Shown here: positions 17,976 through 27,452 of the stretch, piece by piece | How positions within the stretch are numbered: the stretch's first letter is position 1 | Layout: the number at the start of each line of letters is the position of its first letter | NCBI RefSeq assembly: GCF_027568575.1 | Contig: NZ_JANUVP010000011.1 | Length of the DNA stretch: 64,000 bases | Strand: one strand, 5' to 3' | Source: Caldifermentibacillus hisashii | GTDB taxonomy: Bacteria > Bacillota > Bacilli > Bacillales > Caldibacillaceae | Notes under the pieces: generated by a model | What the model was told of the DNA's origin: nothing | What the model saw: only the letters and a program-made list of their open reading frames with translations | Database searches by the model: none | Program-made: the position numbers and the translations under genes

Positions 17976-18956
17976 CTACGATTGAAAGCGGTTTTTTGTT
18001 TCATTTTCTAAGATATTAAATATTAATTGCGATAAAGTTTTTGTATCATGTCGCAAAAAGCCGTCGGTTAAGGTTGCAATCGAATCGGCAATAATTTCGA
18101 TTCCAAGTTTCTCTAAATTATCATAATCAATCTTTACCGGATCTGCGTATTCACCTTTATATCGCAATTTTACCGAATCTGGAATGTAGCCGTTATTAAC
18201 GATGATTTTTTGGATGGAGTATGGTTCAGTATGATCATAAATTGCTTTCACATGATCACTTGCAGAAAAACCGCCTGTTTCACCTTTTTGTGTCATTAAA
18301 TTACATATATACACCTTTTTCGCCTTTGCCTTGGCGAGCTCATTCCCAATTTCAGGGACAATTAGGTTAGGCAAGATGCTTGTATAAAGCGAACCGGGTC
18401 CGATTACAATAAGATCCGCTTCTCGAATGGCATATAATGTTTCGGGTAACGGATGAATATGGTCAGGGGTTAAAAATACCCGCTTAATTCTTTTGCCGTA
18501 TAGCGGTATTTTTGATTCTCCATGAATAATCACCCCATCCTCCATTTCGGCATGAAGGACAACACTTTGGTTTGCTGATGGCAATACTCTGCCCTTCACA
18601 TTGAGTACCCTGCTTAATTCATGAACCGCATGTGCAAAATTTCCGGTAATGTTCGTCATCGCTGCCAACATTAAGTTACCTAATGAATGACCGGACAAAT
18701 CACTATTCGTCTCAAAACGATGTTGAAATAACTCCTCGATTAACGGCTCAACTTCTGAAAGTGCTGCGAGAACATTTCTAATATCTCCCGGAGGCGGTAT
18801 TCGGAAATCTTCACGTAAGCGTCCGGAGCTGCCGCCATCATCAGCAACTGTAACAATAGCCGTAATGTCCACCGGAAATCTTTTCATACCACGCAATAAT
18901 ACCGGAAGACCGGTGCCTCCACCGATGATCACAATTCTTGGTTGACTAATATTCAT
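17976..18956 (-). CDS. yvcK: YvcK/MgfK gluconeogenesis factor, CofD-like fold
   Basis: A 326-residue cytosolic protein with a Rossmann-like CofD/UPF0052 fold, starting PRIVIIGGGTGLPVLLRG. Other hallmarks are TVADDGGSSGRLR, PPGDIRNVL and the nucleotide-sugar-binding stretch GPGSLYTSILPNL. YvcK binds UDP-GlcNAc and is needed for morphology on gluconeogenic carbon in B. subtilis. The ATG at 18956 lies inside the end of rapZ (11-base overlap) behind AAAGGA, so translation is probably coupled. Confidence 0.95.
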   Translation of the reverse strand: MNISQPRIVIIGGGTGLPVLLRGMKRFPVDITAIVTVADDGGSSGRLREDFRIPPPGDIRNVLAALSEVEPLIEELFQHRFETNSDLSGHSLGNLMLAAMTNITGNFAHAVHELSRVLNVKGRVLPSANQSVVLHAEMEDGVIIHGESKIPLYGKRIKRVFLTPDHIHPLPETLYAIREADLIVIGPGSLYTSILPNLIVPEIGNELAKAKAKKVYICNLMTQKGETGGFSASDHVKAIYDHTEPYSIQKIIVNNGYIPDSVKLRYKGEYADPVKIDYDNLEKLGIEIIADSIATLTDGFLRHDTKTLSQLIFNILENETKNRFQS

Positions 18957-19854
18957 GTTTCTGAATCCTTTCATTTGCAATTTCTCTATGGGACACTTGT
19001 ACTTGATAATCTTTTGCCAATTTTTCACCCAAATACTTGGCAATGGCGACTGATCGATGCTGGCCACCTGTACAACCGATCGCAATTACCAGTTGACTTT
19101 TTCCTTCTCGTTTATACAACGGTAACATAAAAGATAATAAATCCGATATCTTTTCTAAAAATTTACTTGTATCCGTCCATTTCATTACATATTCATATAC
19201 ATCCTGATCGAGCCCTGTTTTCGGACGTAATTGTTCAATATAAAATGGATTTGGTAAAAATCGGACATCAAAAACTAAATCTGCGTCGATCGGAATCCCA
19301 TGTTTAAAACCAAAAGAGATTACATTTACCGTAAATAAATTTTGCCTGCTGTTGGTAAATTTTTCTGTGATTTTTTCACGCAATTCTTTCGGCTTTAACT
19401 CGGATGTGTTTATAATTGTTTGTGCTCTTGCCTTTAACTCTTCCAGTAATTGTCGCTCATTACGAATCCCGTCTAGCGGCAATCCCGATTTGGCCAATGG
19501 GTGAAAACGGCGCGTTTCTTTATACCTTCTTACCAAAGTGGCGTCATCGGCATCTAAAAATAATATATGTGGGGTTAGCCATGAGTAATGTTGCAATTCA
19601 TCCAAAACGTGAATTAATTGTTCAAAAAATTCACGACCGCGTAAGTCCATAACCAAAGCAACCTTATTCATTTTATTCTTGGATTCTCTCATTAACTCTA
19701 AAAATTTCGGCAAAAGACTTGGTGGTAAATTATCGACACAAAAAAAACCGAGATCCTCAAAACTTTGAATAGCAACCGTTTTGCCGGCACCACTCATTCC
19801 GGTTATAATAACTATTTGCAACTCATTGGAATTTTCCACTGTTCTTACCACCAT
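18946..19854 (-). CDS. rapZ: RapZ/YvcJ nucleotide-binding protein
   Basis: A P-loop protein of about 300 residues: Walker A TGMSGAGKTVA at the N-terminus and the C-terminal domain with GCTGGQHRSVAIA. In E. coli RapZ guides the small RNA GlmZ to RNase E; in B. subtilis YvcJ hydrolyses GTP and influences competence. The start is uncertain: ATG 19854 sits directly on AAAGGA, while GTG 19839 has GGTGG 8 bases upstream. It overlaps yvcK. Confidence 0.95.
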   Translation of the reverse strand: MVVRTVENSNELQIVIITGMSGAGKTVAIQSFEDLGFFCVDNLPPSLLPKFLELMRESKNKMNKVALVMDLRGREFFEQLIHVLDELQHYSWLTPHILFLDADDATLVRRYKETRRFHPLAKSGLPLDGIRNERQLLEELKARAQTIINTSELKPKELREKITEKFTNSRQNLFTVNVISFGFKHGIPIDADLVFDVRFLPNPFYIEQLRPKTGLDQDVYEYVMKWTDTSKFLEKISDLLSFMLPLYKREGKSQLVIAIGCTGGQHRSVAIAKYLGEKLAKDYQVQVSHREIANERIQKHEY

Positions 19855-19940
19855 TCCTTTTAAAATTATTTACAACGTATCGATTGAACGATGAACGGGC
19901 ACCAGAGTCCCTTTTATAAATTTGGTAAATATTAGATTTA

Positions 19941-20399
19941 TCAATCCAACTTTTGTGATATTAGCTGGAAATCTTTTGTGTAATGGAATGTACCAAACTG
20001 AACATTTTCCCCAAATAAGGCTTGTTGAATAATCAATCGATCTCCTTCAGCCATCGGTAATTCACCTAATTGATCTACCGGATGCCATTGCAGCTTTCCT
20101 TCCCTTGTTACTTTTTTTTGTATGCCGTCACCTTGATTCGTAAAAAAAGTAAACATCATCCATTCGGAAAACTTATCATCATCTTCTATTAGAAAGGTGT
20201 ATATGCCTTTTATGATGGGATCGTGAATTTGAATTCCTGTCTCCTCCCCATATTCACGGATGGCTGCTGCTTTTACGGTTTCTTTCGGCTCTACTTTTCC
20301 ACCCGGTATCGCCCACCAGCCGCGACGAGGTTTTTGCAACAACAAGATTTCCCCGTTTTTCATATATATACAATTTGCAACTCTTTGCATTTTTCTCAC
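19941..20399 (-). CDS. yvcI: Nudix hydrolase YvcI
   Basis: A 152-residue Nudix protein. The Nudix box GX5EX7REUXEEXGU is intact: GGKVEPKETVKAAAIREYGE followed by ETGI. The fold probably hydrolyses a nucleoside diphosphate linked to another group; the physiological substrate is not assigned. It heads the yvcI-rapZ-yvcK-whiA-crh cluster. GTG 20399 or ATG 20390 could start it, since GGAGTGAGTGAG lies just upstream. Confidence 0.92.
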   Translation of the reverse strand: MRKMQRVANCIYMKNGEILLLQKPRRGWWAIPGGKVEPKETVKAAAIREYGEETGIQIHDPIIKGIYTFLIEDDDKFSEWMMFTFFTNQGDGIQKKVTREGKLQWHPVDQLGELPMAEGDRLIIQQALFGENVQFGTFHYTKDFQLISQKLD

Positions 20400-20647
20400 T
20401 CACTCCAGATCATATAATCAAGTCAACTCAATAGTAATTGCTATTTGGTCGACCGGCTTTTTGACACTGTGAATTTCACCATAATGATTGTCAAGGCAAA
20501 TCATTGTATCATTACTTAACTAATATTATTATACTATACCTTATCACATGCAAACAATGAAGTGAATGAATAATCATTACCTGAAGAAATAAGCGATAAA
20601 GTCTAACAAACTGTGTGGGTGTTGATTTCCCCTATTTATTGTAAACG

Positions 20648-20676
20648 TAAAAAAAAGTACAGGATATCACCTGTAC
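20648..20676 (-). terminator. trxB terminator
   Basis: On the minus strand GTACAGG-N6-CCTGTAC is followed by TTTTTTTTACG. It lies ~150 bases past the trxB stop with no gene in between. Confidence 0.85.
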
Positions 20677-20824
20677 CAAAAAAATATATTTAAAAGGGGG
20701 TCAATTTCTTCATACCTTTATAATACTCTTTCTTTGTTTCATACGTGTTACAGTAGCGTTAAACGACGATTACTTTTTTTCTTTAAATTGTTAACGAAAC
20801 AATGAACCCTCTTCAACTTTGATG

Positions 20825-21766
20825 TTACTTTATTTGTTCTAAAAGTTCCTCAATATAATGTTGAGCACTTTGAGCGGCAATACTTCCATCACCCGTTGCC
20901 GTTACGATTTGGCGAAGTTGTTTTTCACGTACATCACCGGCCGCAAAAATTCCGGGAACTTTTGTTTCCATTAACTCATTTGTTTCAATATAACCGGCTT
21001 CATTCGTAATTCCTAAATTTTCAAAAGGCTTTGTCAAAGGGATCATCCCAATATAAATAAATACTCCGTCACAAGGAAATTCTTTTTCAGTGCCATCAAC
21101 TGTAGAAACTAAGGTGACACTGCCGACTTTGCCATCCTTTTCGTTAATCGCCTTAACCGTATGATTCCAAATAAAGTCTACTTTTTCATTGGCAAATGCA
21201 CGATCTTGTAAAATCTTTTGTGCCCGCAACTGATCACGTCGGTGTACAATCGTTACCTTTTCAGCAAATCTCGTTAAGTATACGCCCTCTTCAACAGCAG
21301 AGTCACCACCACCGACGACCACCAATTGTTTATTTTTGAAAAAAGCACCGTCACAGACTGCACAGTACGAAACACCGCGTCCGCCCAGTTCATTTTCTCC
21401 CGGGACACCGAGTTTTTTATATTCGGCACCGGTCGCAATGATGATGGCTCTTGCCTTAAACTCTTTTGAGCCGGCTTTCACTATTTTAAATTCTTTCCCG
21501 TCAATAATTTCTTTAATATCGCCATATGCGTATTCGGCACCAAATTTTTTCGCATGTTCGAACATTTTATTAGAAAGGTCCGGACCTAAAATTGAATCAT
21601 AACCGGGATAATTCTCTACTTCTTCTGTATTCATCATTTGTCCACCCGGTACACCCCGTTCAATCATTAAGGTCGACAAATTGGCACGGGATGTATAGAC
21701 AGCTGCAGTCATACCTGCAGGACCTGCCCCAATTATTATTACATCATAAATTTTATCCTCTGACAT
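20825..21766 (-). CDS. trxB: Thioredoxin reductase
   Basis: An NADPH-dependent FAD enzyme that reduces thioredoxin. The 313 residues show the FAD-binding GAGPAGMTAAVYTSRA, the redox-active CAVCDG, the NADPH motif GGGDSAVEEGVYL and the C-terminal FAD motif GIFAAGDVREK. The start at 21766 (MSEDKIYDVIIIG) follows GAGGAG by 8 bases. It is monocistronic, with its own terminator. Confidence 0.98.
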   Translation of the reverse strand: MSEDKIYDVIIIGAGPAGMTAAVYTSRANLSTLMIERGVPGGQMMNTEEVENYPGYDSILGPDLSNKMFEHAKKFGAEYAYGDIKEIIDGKEFKIVKAGSKEFKARAIIIATGAEYKKLGVPGENELGGRGVSYCAVCDGAFFKNKQLVVVGGGDSAVEEGVYLTRFAEKVTIVHRRDQLRAQKILQDRAFANEKVDFIWNHTVKAINEKDGKVGSVTLVSTVDGTEKEFPCDGVFIYIGMIPLTKPFENLGITNEAGYIETNELMETKVPGIFAAGDVREKQLRQIVTATGDGSIAAQSAQHYIEELLEQIK

Positions 21767-22017
21767 TCTACACACTCCTCGTATTCCAGTGATATGGTAT
21801 CAGGTATTGTTATGGACGGTTTAATCGGTTTTCGAATTCGTTTTATCGATGAGAATCTTTTTATGGACAGTTTGAACAGATTTCCTGTTCGTTATGCGTT
21901 ATGTCCCTAAAGCTCAATAGATTGACACCAATTACTATAAATTTGCAACAGATTCAAGTGCCCCTGTAGTTCTTGATACTACATAAATTTCAAACATTTT
22001 ACCACTATTATGCTCAA

Positions 22018-23049
22018 TCATTTCGTAAACATTGGTATTTCTTCATGTTTCCAAGGTTCCTGCCCGTCCTTTTCCGGATGTTCTAACAAGAGCTTCTTCC
22101 ATGCTTTTTCTGCTAAATTCATTTTTCCCATCTTATAGGCGGCATAGGCAAACCAATAATAAAAAATACCCTCAACTTCATTGCCGTCATGTAAAATTTT
22201 CTTGAGCCAATGATAGCCAAGTTCATATTGTTCTAAAATTAACAAAGTAACACCTAATTTATAACGATGATCAACAGAAATGGGATAAACTTTTTTTAAT
22301 ATATCTAATAACGGCTTTACATTCTTTCCTTTATAAAAATCAAGCACCGACAGATTACATAATGCATGTAAGTTTCCCGGGTTTTCTTCCAACACTCGTT
22401 GGAGTATCTCAACAGACTCTTTGGATTTTCCTTGATAAAAATAGGCCAATGCCAGATTGTTAAACGCAGGCCAAAAATTTGGGTACTCACGAATCATTTG
22501 TTCTAATAATGGAACTGCTCCATCAAAATCACCGTCTTCCATTAATTTTCGCGAATGTTCCTGTTTTTCAATCAGTTCATCTTCGTACTCCATATGATTT
22601 TCTGTCAAACAAGTCGTTTTTATTTCATCTGCTTCAAGAGATATGATTTCCAATAATTCCTGTGCATCACTTGTATATTCCCCATTTGGAGCTGATTTCA
22701 AATATTGTTTGACATGTTTCTTTGCTTCCATATAATTACCAATATAGGCATAATTATTTGCTAAAAAGTAGTGACATTCAACCATGTATGGATCGATTTC
22801 ACTGAGGACTTTCAGTAAAATTTTATTAGAAGAATCATATTCACCCATTTCAGTTAAAACAATGGCAAGTTGACAAGCAATAATTGGCTCAGTTGGTTCA
22901 AATTTCCAAGCACGAGCCAAATACTTTTTTGCCTTTACCAAATCATTCCTTTCAAATGCTGCAATTCCCTTTGAAAAGAAAAATTCCCCTGAAGGATTGA
23001 ACATTAAAATATTACCATCAATATGATTATTGCTTACATTTTTACTCAC
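22018..23049 (-). CDS. Tetratricopeptide-repeat protein (YvcD-like)
   Basis: 343 residues made mostly of TPR helices: an N-terminal block (FFFSKGIAAFERNDLVKAKK), then LANNYAYIGNYMEAKKHVKQ, and a second block including FNNLALAYFYQGKSKESVEI. No signal peptide or enzymatic domain is visible, so a cytosolic scaffold role is likely. The GTG at 23049 is chosen because GGAGG lies 7 bases before it; the open frame extends 21 codons further. B. subtilis YvcD is the probable counterpart from its place near trxB. Confidence 0.85.
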   Translation of the reverse strand: MSKNVSNNHIDGNILMFNPSGEFFFSKGIAAFERNDLVKAKKYLARAWKFEPTEPIIACQLAIVLTEMGEYDSSNKILLKVLSEIDPYMVECHYFLANNYAYIGNYMEAKKHVKQYLKSAPNGEYTSDAQELLEIISLEADEIKTTCLTENHMEYEDELIEKQEHSRKLMEDGDFDGAVPLLEQMIREYPNFWPAFNNLALAYFYQGKSKESVEILQRVLEENPGNLHALCNLSVLDFYKGKNVKPLLDILKKVYPISVDHRYKLGVTLLILEQYELGYHWLKKILHDGNEVEGIFYYWFAYAAYKMGKMNLAEKAWKKLLLEHPEKDGQEPWKHEEIPMFTK

Positions 23050-23205
23050 AAAACATCCTCCAAAAATCATGATGTATTTATATAATGATGTAATAAAGCA
23101 GTAGAGAAGCACACAGCCGGAAAAGTATCATTTTCTTCGTGCTCGGAAAAAGCCACTACTGGAAGATTCTTCGTCCCGCATTCAACATCACTTTAATGTA
23201 AAAAC

Positions 23206-23742
23206 TTATTTATTTAAAGGATCGGTCAAAAGCCCACGGTTTCTTCTTTTATCCATCTCTTCTTTTGTATAAATAACCTGCATCGGGTTTCCACCGACAA
23301 ACGAGCCCGGAGGAACATCCCGGTTCACAAGTGTCCCTGCAGAAACCGTTGCCCGGTCACCAATTTCTACCCCCGGCAGTATCGTTGAATTTGCACCGAT
23401 CATGACCTCATCCCCAATTCGAACCTCTCCTACCCGATATTCATCAATCAAATATTCATGTGCCAAAATCGTCGTATGATATCCAATAATCGTATTTTTA
23501 CCAACATTAATTTTTTCCGGAAACATTATATCCGGCATGACCATAAACGCAAAAGCCGTATGATCGCCCACCTTCATTTTTAAAAACTTACGGTACATCC
23601 AAACTTTCCAGGACATGAACGGTGTATAACGAGCAATCAAAATAACGATGACGTTTTTAAATACCTTCCAAAAAGACACGGTTTTATATATTTGCCATAA
23701 TGAATTGGCTCCTTGAATCGGGTAACGGGTCGTTTTCCGCAT
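23206..23742 (-). CDS. yvoF: Left-handed beta-helix (hexapeptide) acetyltransferase YvoF
   Basis: 178 residues with a hydrophobic/basic N-terminal part and a C-terminal hexapeptide-repeat coil (INVGKNTIIGYHTTILAHEY, VRIGDEVMIGANSTILPGVE, IGDRATVSAGTLV) typical of acyltransferases. The substrate is unknown. It starts 3 bases after the ppaX stop, using GGAGTG inside ppaX, and is the last gene of hprK-lgt-yvoD-ppaX-yvoF. Confidence 0.9.
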   Translation of the reverse strand: MRKTTRYPIQGANSLWQIYKTVSFWKVFKNVIVILIARYTPFMSWKVWMYRKFLKMKVGDHTAFAFMVMPDIMFPEKINVGKNTIIGYHTTILAHEYLIDEYRVGEVRIGDEVMIGANSTILPGVEIGDRATVSAGTLVNRDVPPGSFVGGNPMQVIYTKEEMDKRRNRGLLTDPLNK

Positions 23743-23745
23743 AAA

Positions 23746-24393
23746 TTATTTCACTCCAACAATAGCCAATAAGTCACGCATATCATTAATTAAAAAATCC
23801 GGATTATACTTTTTTAAGTAGTCTGTCCCTTGAATGGTCCAAGCAACTCCAACGGATCCTGTGCCGGAATTTTTCGCCCCCAATATATCATGGTAAGAAT
23901 CGCCGACCATCAACGTGCTTTCCGGTTTTGCCCCTAACAAGTGCATCGCTTTATTTAACGGTTCCGGATCCGGTTTTGCTTTCTCTACTTCATCCAATGT
24001 GATCACTACAGGAAAATATGGAGTTAAGTTGGTTTTATCCAACGCTTTAAAAACCATCTCTCGTACTTTCGTAGAAACAACACCGAGCTTATATCCTTGT
24101 TTGGAAAGCGTATCGATTGTCTCGAGAACCCCCGGAAACTCACGAACAAGTTTATCATGATGTTTTTTATTAAACGTTCGATAGTAATGGATCATTTCTT
24201 CCGCTTTATCCGGTGCAACTGATGAAAAAGATTCATATAAAGTTGGTCCAATAAATTTGTAACAGTCTTCCCTCTTCAATTCATCGAATCCAAATTGATG
24301 AAAAGTATAAAGAAATGATTGCAAAATAAGTTCATATGTGTTAACTAAAGTCCCGTCTAAATCAAATAAAATCGTATCAATATTTTGTTTCAT
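23746..24393 (-). CDS. ppaX: Pyrophosphatase PpaX, HAD superfamily
   Basis: A 215-residue HAD hydrolase with motif I DTILFDLDGTLVNT, motif II VVSTK, and motifs III/IV around KPDPEPL and MVGDSYHDILGA. PpaX hydrolyses the pyrophosphate released when HPr kinase/phosphorylase dephosphorylates Ser-HPr, so the shared operon with hprK makes functional sense. The start overlaps the end of yvoD by 17 bases. Confidence 0.95.
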   Translation of the reverse strand: MKQNIDTILFDLDGTLVNTYELILQSFLYTFHQFGFDELKREDCYKFIGPTLYESFSSVAPDKAEEMIHYYRTFNKKHHDKLVREFPGVLETIDTLSKQGYKLGVVSTKVREMVFKALDKTNLTPYFPVVITLDEVEKAKPDPEPLNKAMHLLGAKPESTLMVGDSYHDILGAKNSGTGSVGVAWTIQGTDYLKKYNPDFLINDMRDLLAIVGVK

Positions 24394-25330
24394 AAGAGAT
24401 TCCCTTTCTTTTTGCTGCTAGTTCCATCCGATTCCAGATCCTGCTGACAATAAGTGTTAAAGCAATTGCCGTACATAAACGAATTATAAATAAAGGAAAA
24501 ACCGGGATACCTAATGGAACAAAAATCAATGTATCTTCAACGACAGCATGGCACGCAACGAGAAAAATAAATGCCAATGTCGCATCTTTTTTGCTGACAC
24601 CATCCTCTTTCACCGCTTGCAATAATACACCTGCCCCATAGGCTAAACCGAAAATTAAGCCGGCCGTCAAAACCAATGCCGTGTTTTCATTCATCCCTAA
24701 TCCACGGGTAACGGGAGCCATCCATCCGGTAAATACATCCAACCATTTTAAATCTTTAAGAATTTGAATGCCGATCATCAATGGAATTACAATCATCGCC
24801 AATTGAAGAGTACCTAATACGGCTTTTTGCAAGCCAGCAAGAAAAATAGCCGCCATACCAACCGGTGCTGTTTCATTTGCTGTTATTAAACCATATTGGG
24901 CCATTTCACTCCCGCCCGGCCAAACCAAATTGATAATAAAGGCTGCAACCAATGCTAAACCGATCCGAACAGATAAAACGACCCAGAGTTTAACACCGGA
25001 TTTTAATGCTACACTTGTTTCAATTAGTAAATTATGGGAAAAACTAAGCATAACTGCGATAATAAATACTTCTTTAACAGTAAGGTCAAGTGTTAAAATC
25101 CCGCCAATTGCCGCATATAAGTTTAATAGATTACCCAGTACAAGAGGGATGGCCGCCTCACCCGACAAACCGAAAACGGACATAAATGGTGCCAACTTGT
25201 CAAATAACCACGGAAGTGCAGGAGTGTATTGAAGCAAGGAAACGACTAAGGTTACCGGGAAAATTACTTTTCCCAATGACCAAGTGGTGTGTAACCCATT
25301 CATAATCCCTTGCTTTACCGAATTTAACAA
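24377..25330 (-). CDS. yvoD: YvoD membrane protein, nucleoside-recognition (Gate) type
   Basis: A 317-residue polytopic membrane protein with about eight hydrophobic segments and two Gate-like repeats, such as GEAAIPLVLGNLLNLYAAIG and GLIFGLAYGAGVLLQ. The family resembles the spore maturation and nucleoside-recognition proteins; the transported substrate is not known. The start is TTG at 25330 behind GGGGGGAG. Confidence 0.9.
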   Translation of the reverse strand: MLNSVKQGIMNGLHTTWSLGKVIFPVTLVVSLLQYTPALPWLFDKLAPFMSVFGLSGEAAIPLVLGNLLNLYAAIGGILTLDLTVKEVFIIAVMLSFSHNLLIETSVALKSGVKLWVVLSVRIGLALVAAFIINLVWPGGSEMAQYGLITANETAPVGMAAIFLAGLQKAVLGTLQLAMIVIPLMIGIQILKDLKWLDVFTGWMAPVTRGLGMNENTALVLTAGLIFGLAYGAGVLLQAVKEDGVSKKDATLAFIFLVACHAVVEDTLIFVPLGIPVFPLFIIRLCTAIALTLIVSRIWNRMELAAKRKGISYETKY

Positions 25331-25371
25331 GATACTACTCCCCCCTTATCGGATTGACCATGAAAATGATT

Positions 25372-26181
25372 TTAATCTAAATAACGCGGAATATTATGTT
25401 TCGTCCTTCTAAAAATAATTAAGGCAAGTGAAATAATGATAACAGCAGCAGAAACGAGCTGAGCTACTCGTATATCAGTCTCGAATAAATATAAACTGTC
25501 GGTTCGAAGCCCTTCAATGAAATAGCGACCGATTGAATACCAAATTCCGTAAGCTAAAAAGATTTCTCCCTGTTTCAAATTAACTCTTCTTAATAGAAGT
25601 AAAAGTATAAAACCAAGCAAACTCCAGAGCGATTCATATAAAAAGGTTGGATGATAATAGGAACCGTTTATATACATTTGATTAATGATAAAATCAGGCA
25701 AGTGCAAGCCTTCCAAAAATTCCCGAGTAACCGGTCCCCCATGGGCTTCTTGGTTCATAAAATTCCCCCACCGGCCAATCGCTTGAGCAATGATAATACT
25801 TGGTGCGGCAATATCAGCTAATTTCCAAAAGGAGATATTTCGTTTCCGGCAAAAAACGACAGCGGTAACGATCGCCCCAATTAGGGCACCATGGATGGCA
25901 ATTCCGCCTTCCCAAATGGCAATTATTTTCCCCGGATTAACCGAATAATAGTCCCATTCGAAAAGAACATAATAAATTCTGGCACAAATAATGGAAATCG
26001 GAATAGCCCAAAGTAAAAGATCAGCGAATATTTCATCCGGAAGACCTCGTCTCTTTCCTTCACGGGTTGCTAATATATAAGCAATTACAATGCCTAAAGC
26101 AATAATGATTCCGTACCATCGGATTGATAAAGGGCCAAGCTCTAAGGCCACCGGATTTAAGGGCTGAACATGATAAAGCAT
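25372..26181 (-). CDS. lgt: Prolipoprotein diacylglyceryl transferase
   Basis: An integral membrane enzyme that attaches diacylglycerol to the lipobox Cys of prolipoproteins. The 269 residues have seven hydrophobic segments and the Lgt signature GRWGNFMNQEAHGG, with H-containing WEGGIAIHGALIG earlier. The ATG at 26181 follows AAGGAG by 8 bases; nine upstream in-frame codons are not part of the protein. It is in the hprK operon. Confidence 0.97.
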   Translation of the reverse strand: MLYHVQPLNPVALELGPLSIRWYGIIIALGIVIAYILATREGKRRGLPDEIFADLLLWAIPISIICARIYYVLFEWDYYSVNPGKIIAIWEGGIAIHGALIGAIVTAVVFCRKRNISFWKLADIAAPSIIIAQAIGRWGNFMNQEAHGGPVTREFLEGLHLPDFIINQMYINGSYYHPTFLYESLWSLLGFILLLLLRRVNLKQGEIFLAYGIWYSIGRYFIEGLRTDSLYLFETDIRVAQLVSAAVIIISLALIIFRRTKHNIPRYLD

Positions 26182-26331
26182 CTCAACAACTCCTTCTATA
26201 CGTTTCAAAAAGAAACAGTTTGACGAGAGAGAACTTCCCTGTCATTTCACTAATTGTAACAAACAACAATCAGTTTTAAAATTATTTCTGATTAAAATAA
26301 AGAGCATTGCGTACAGAATTGAACAGGTATG

Positions 26332-27264
26332 TTAATCATCATGATCATGATCTTTAATCGTTTCTTGGAGCCTTTGGGTGAATTGCTTTGCTGTATTGAC
26401 ACCCATTTTTTTCAAACGAAAGTTCATGGCCGCCACTTCGATAATAACAGCCAAGTTTCTTCCGGGACGAACCGGGATGGTTAATTTCGGAATTTCGACA
26501 TCAAAAATTTTCATTTTATCTTCATCGAGTCCCAACCGATCATAACGTTTATTTTGATCCCAGTTTTCTAAATGGATGCACATCGTTATTCTCTTATAGG
26601 ATCGAACAGCTCCGGCACCAAATAAAGTCATGACATCAATGATACCGAGTCCGCGAATTTCAAGAAGATGTTCTATGAGTGGGGGTGAATTTCCTACTAG
26701 CGATTCTTGATCTTCTTGGCGTATTTCCACACAATCGTCTGCAACAAGCCGATGCCCCCGTTTCACAAGTTCCAAAGCTGTTTCACTTTTACCAACTCCA
26801 CTTTGACCGGTAATAAGAACACCAACGCCGTATACATCAACCAACACACCATGAATAGCAATTGTCGGAGCAAGCGCAATTTCCAAATAATTTGTTAATC
26901 GGCTGACTAATTGTGTCGTTTTCAAATTTGAACGCATAACCGGTACTGCTTCTTGCTCGGAAGCCTCAATTAATTCTTCTGGGATTTCCAGCCCACGTGT
27001 AATAATAATCCCCGGGGTGACATCGGTACAAAGCCGCTGCATCCGGACGATGCGATCTTCCTCATTTAGCATGGAAAAAAATGTCAATTCAGTTCTTCCT
27101 AATAACTGCAAACGATCTTCCGGATAATAATCAAAAAATCCGGCCATTTCAAGTCCAGGACGGGAAATATCACTTGTCGTTACTGGACGATTGATGCCCT
27201 CTTCCCCACTGATCAATTCTAATTTAAATTTATTTAAAATATCCTTGATGGTCACTTTTGACAT
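26332..27264 (-). CDS. hprK: HPr kinase/phosphorylase
   Basis: A bifunctional enzyme that phosphorylates or dephosphorylates Ser46 of HPr and Crh in response to fructose bisphosphate, ATP and phosphate. Its 310 residues hold the N-terminal domain, the P-loop GQSGVGKSETALELVKRGH and the signature LEIRGLGIIDVM. It is first in hprK-lgt-yvoD-ppaX-yvoF and acts on Crh (16.6 kb) in this same window. Confidence 0.97.
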   Translation of the reverse strand: MSKVTIKDILNKFKLELISGEEGINRPVTTSDISRPGLEMAGFFDYYPEDRLQLLGRTELTFFSMLNEEDRIVRMQRLCTDVTPGIIITRGLEIPEELIEASEQEAVPVMRSNLKTTQLVSRLTNYLEIALAPTIAIHGVLVDVYGVGVLITGQSGVGKSETALELVKRGHRLVADDCVEIRQEDQESLVGNSPPLIEHLLEIRGLGIIDVMTLFGAGAVRSYKRITMCIHLENWDQNKRYDRLGLDEDKMKIFDVEIPKLTIPVRPGRNLAVIIEVAAMNFRLKKMGVNTAKQFTQRLQETIKDHDHDD

Positions 27265-27389
27265 GTATGAACTCCCTCACTTAGGCTTCAATTTGTCTAT
27301 TACTTAACTCTTTGTATGTTCCATTTTACCATGTTTTTTCCTGAAACCAAAGAACCCGAAACAAAAACGTTATAAGTACAAAATTAAAA

Positions 27390-27436
27390 AACTCCCTCTC
27401 AACTTTATTAAATAATAAAAAGTTGAGAGAAGAGTT
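27390..27436 (-). terminator. yvlB terminator
   Basis: On the minus strand AACTCTTCTCTCAACTTT and AAAGTTGAGAGGGAGTT form a long stem followed by TTTTTAAT, just past the stop of the DUF4097 gene. Confidence 0.8.
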
Positions 27437-27452
27437 GTTTTAGCCAATTCTT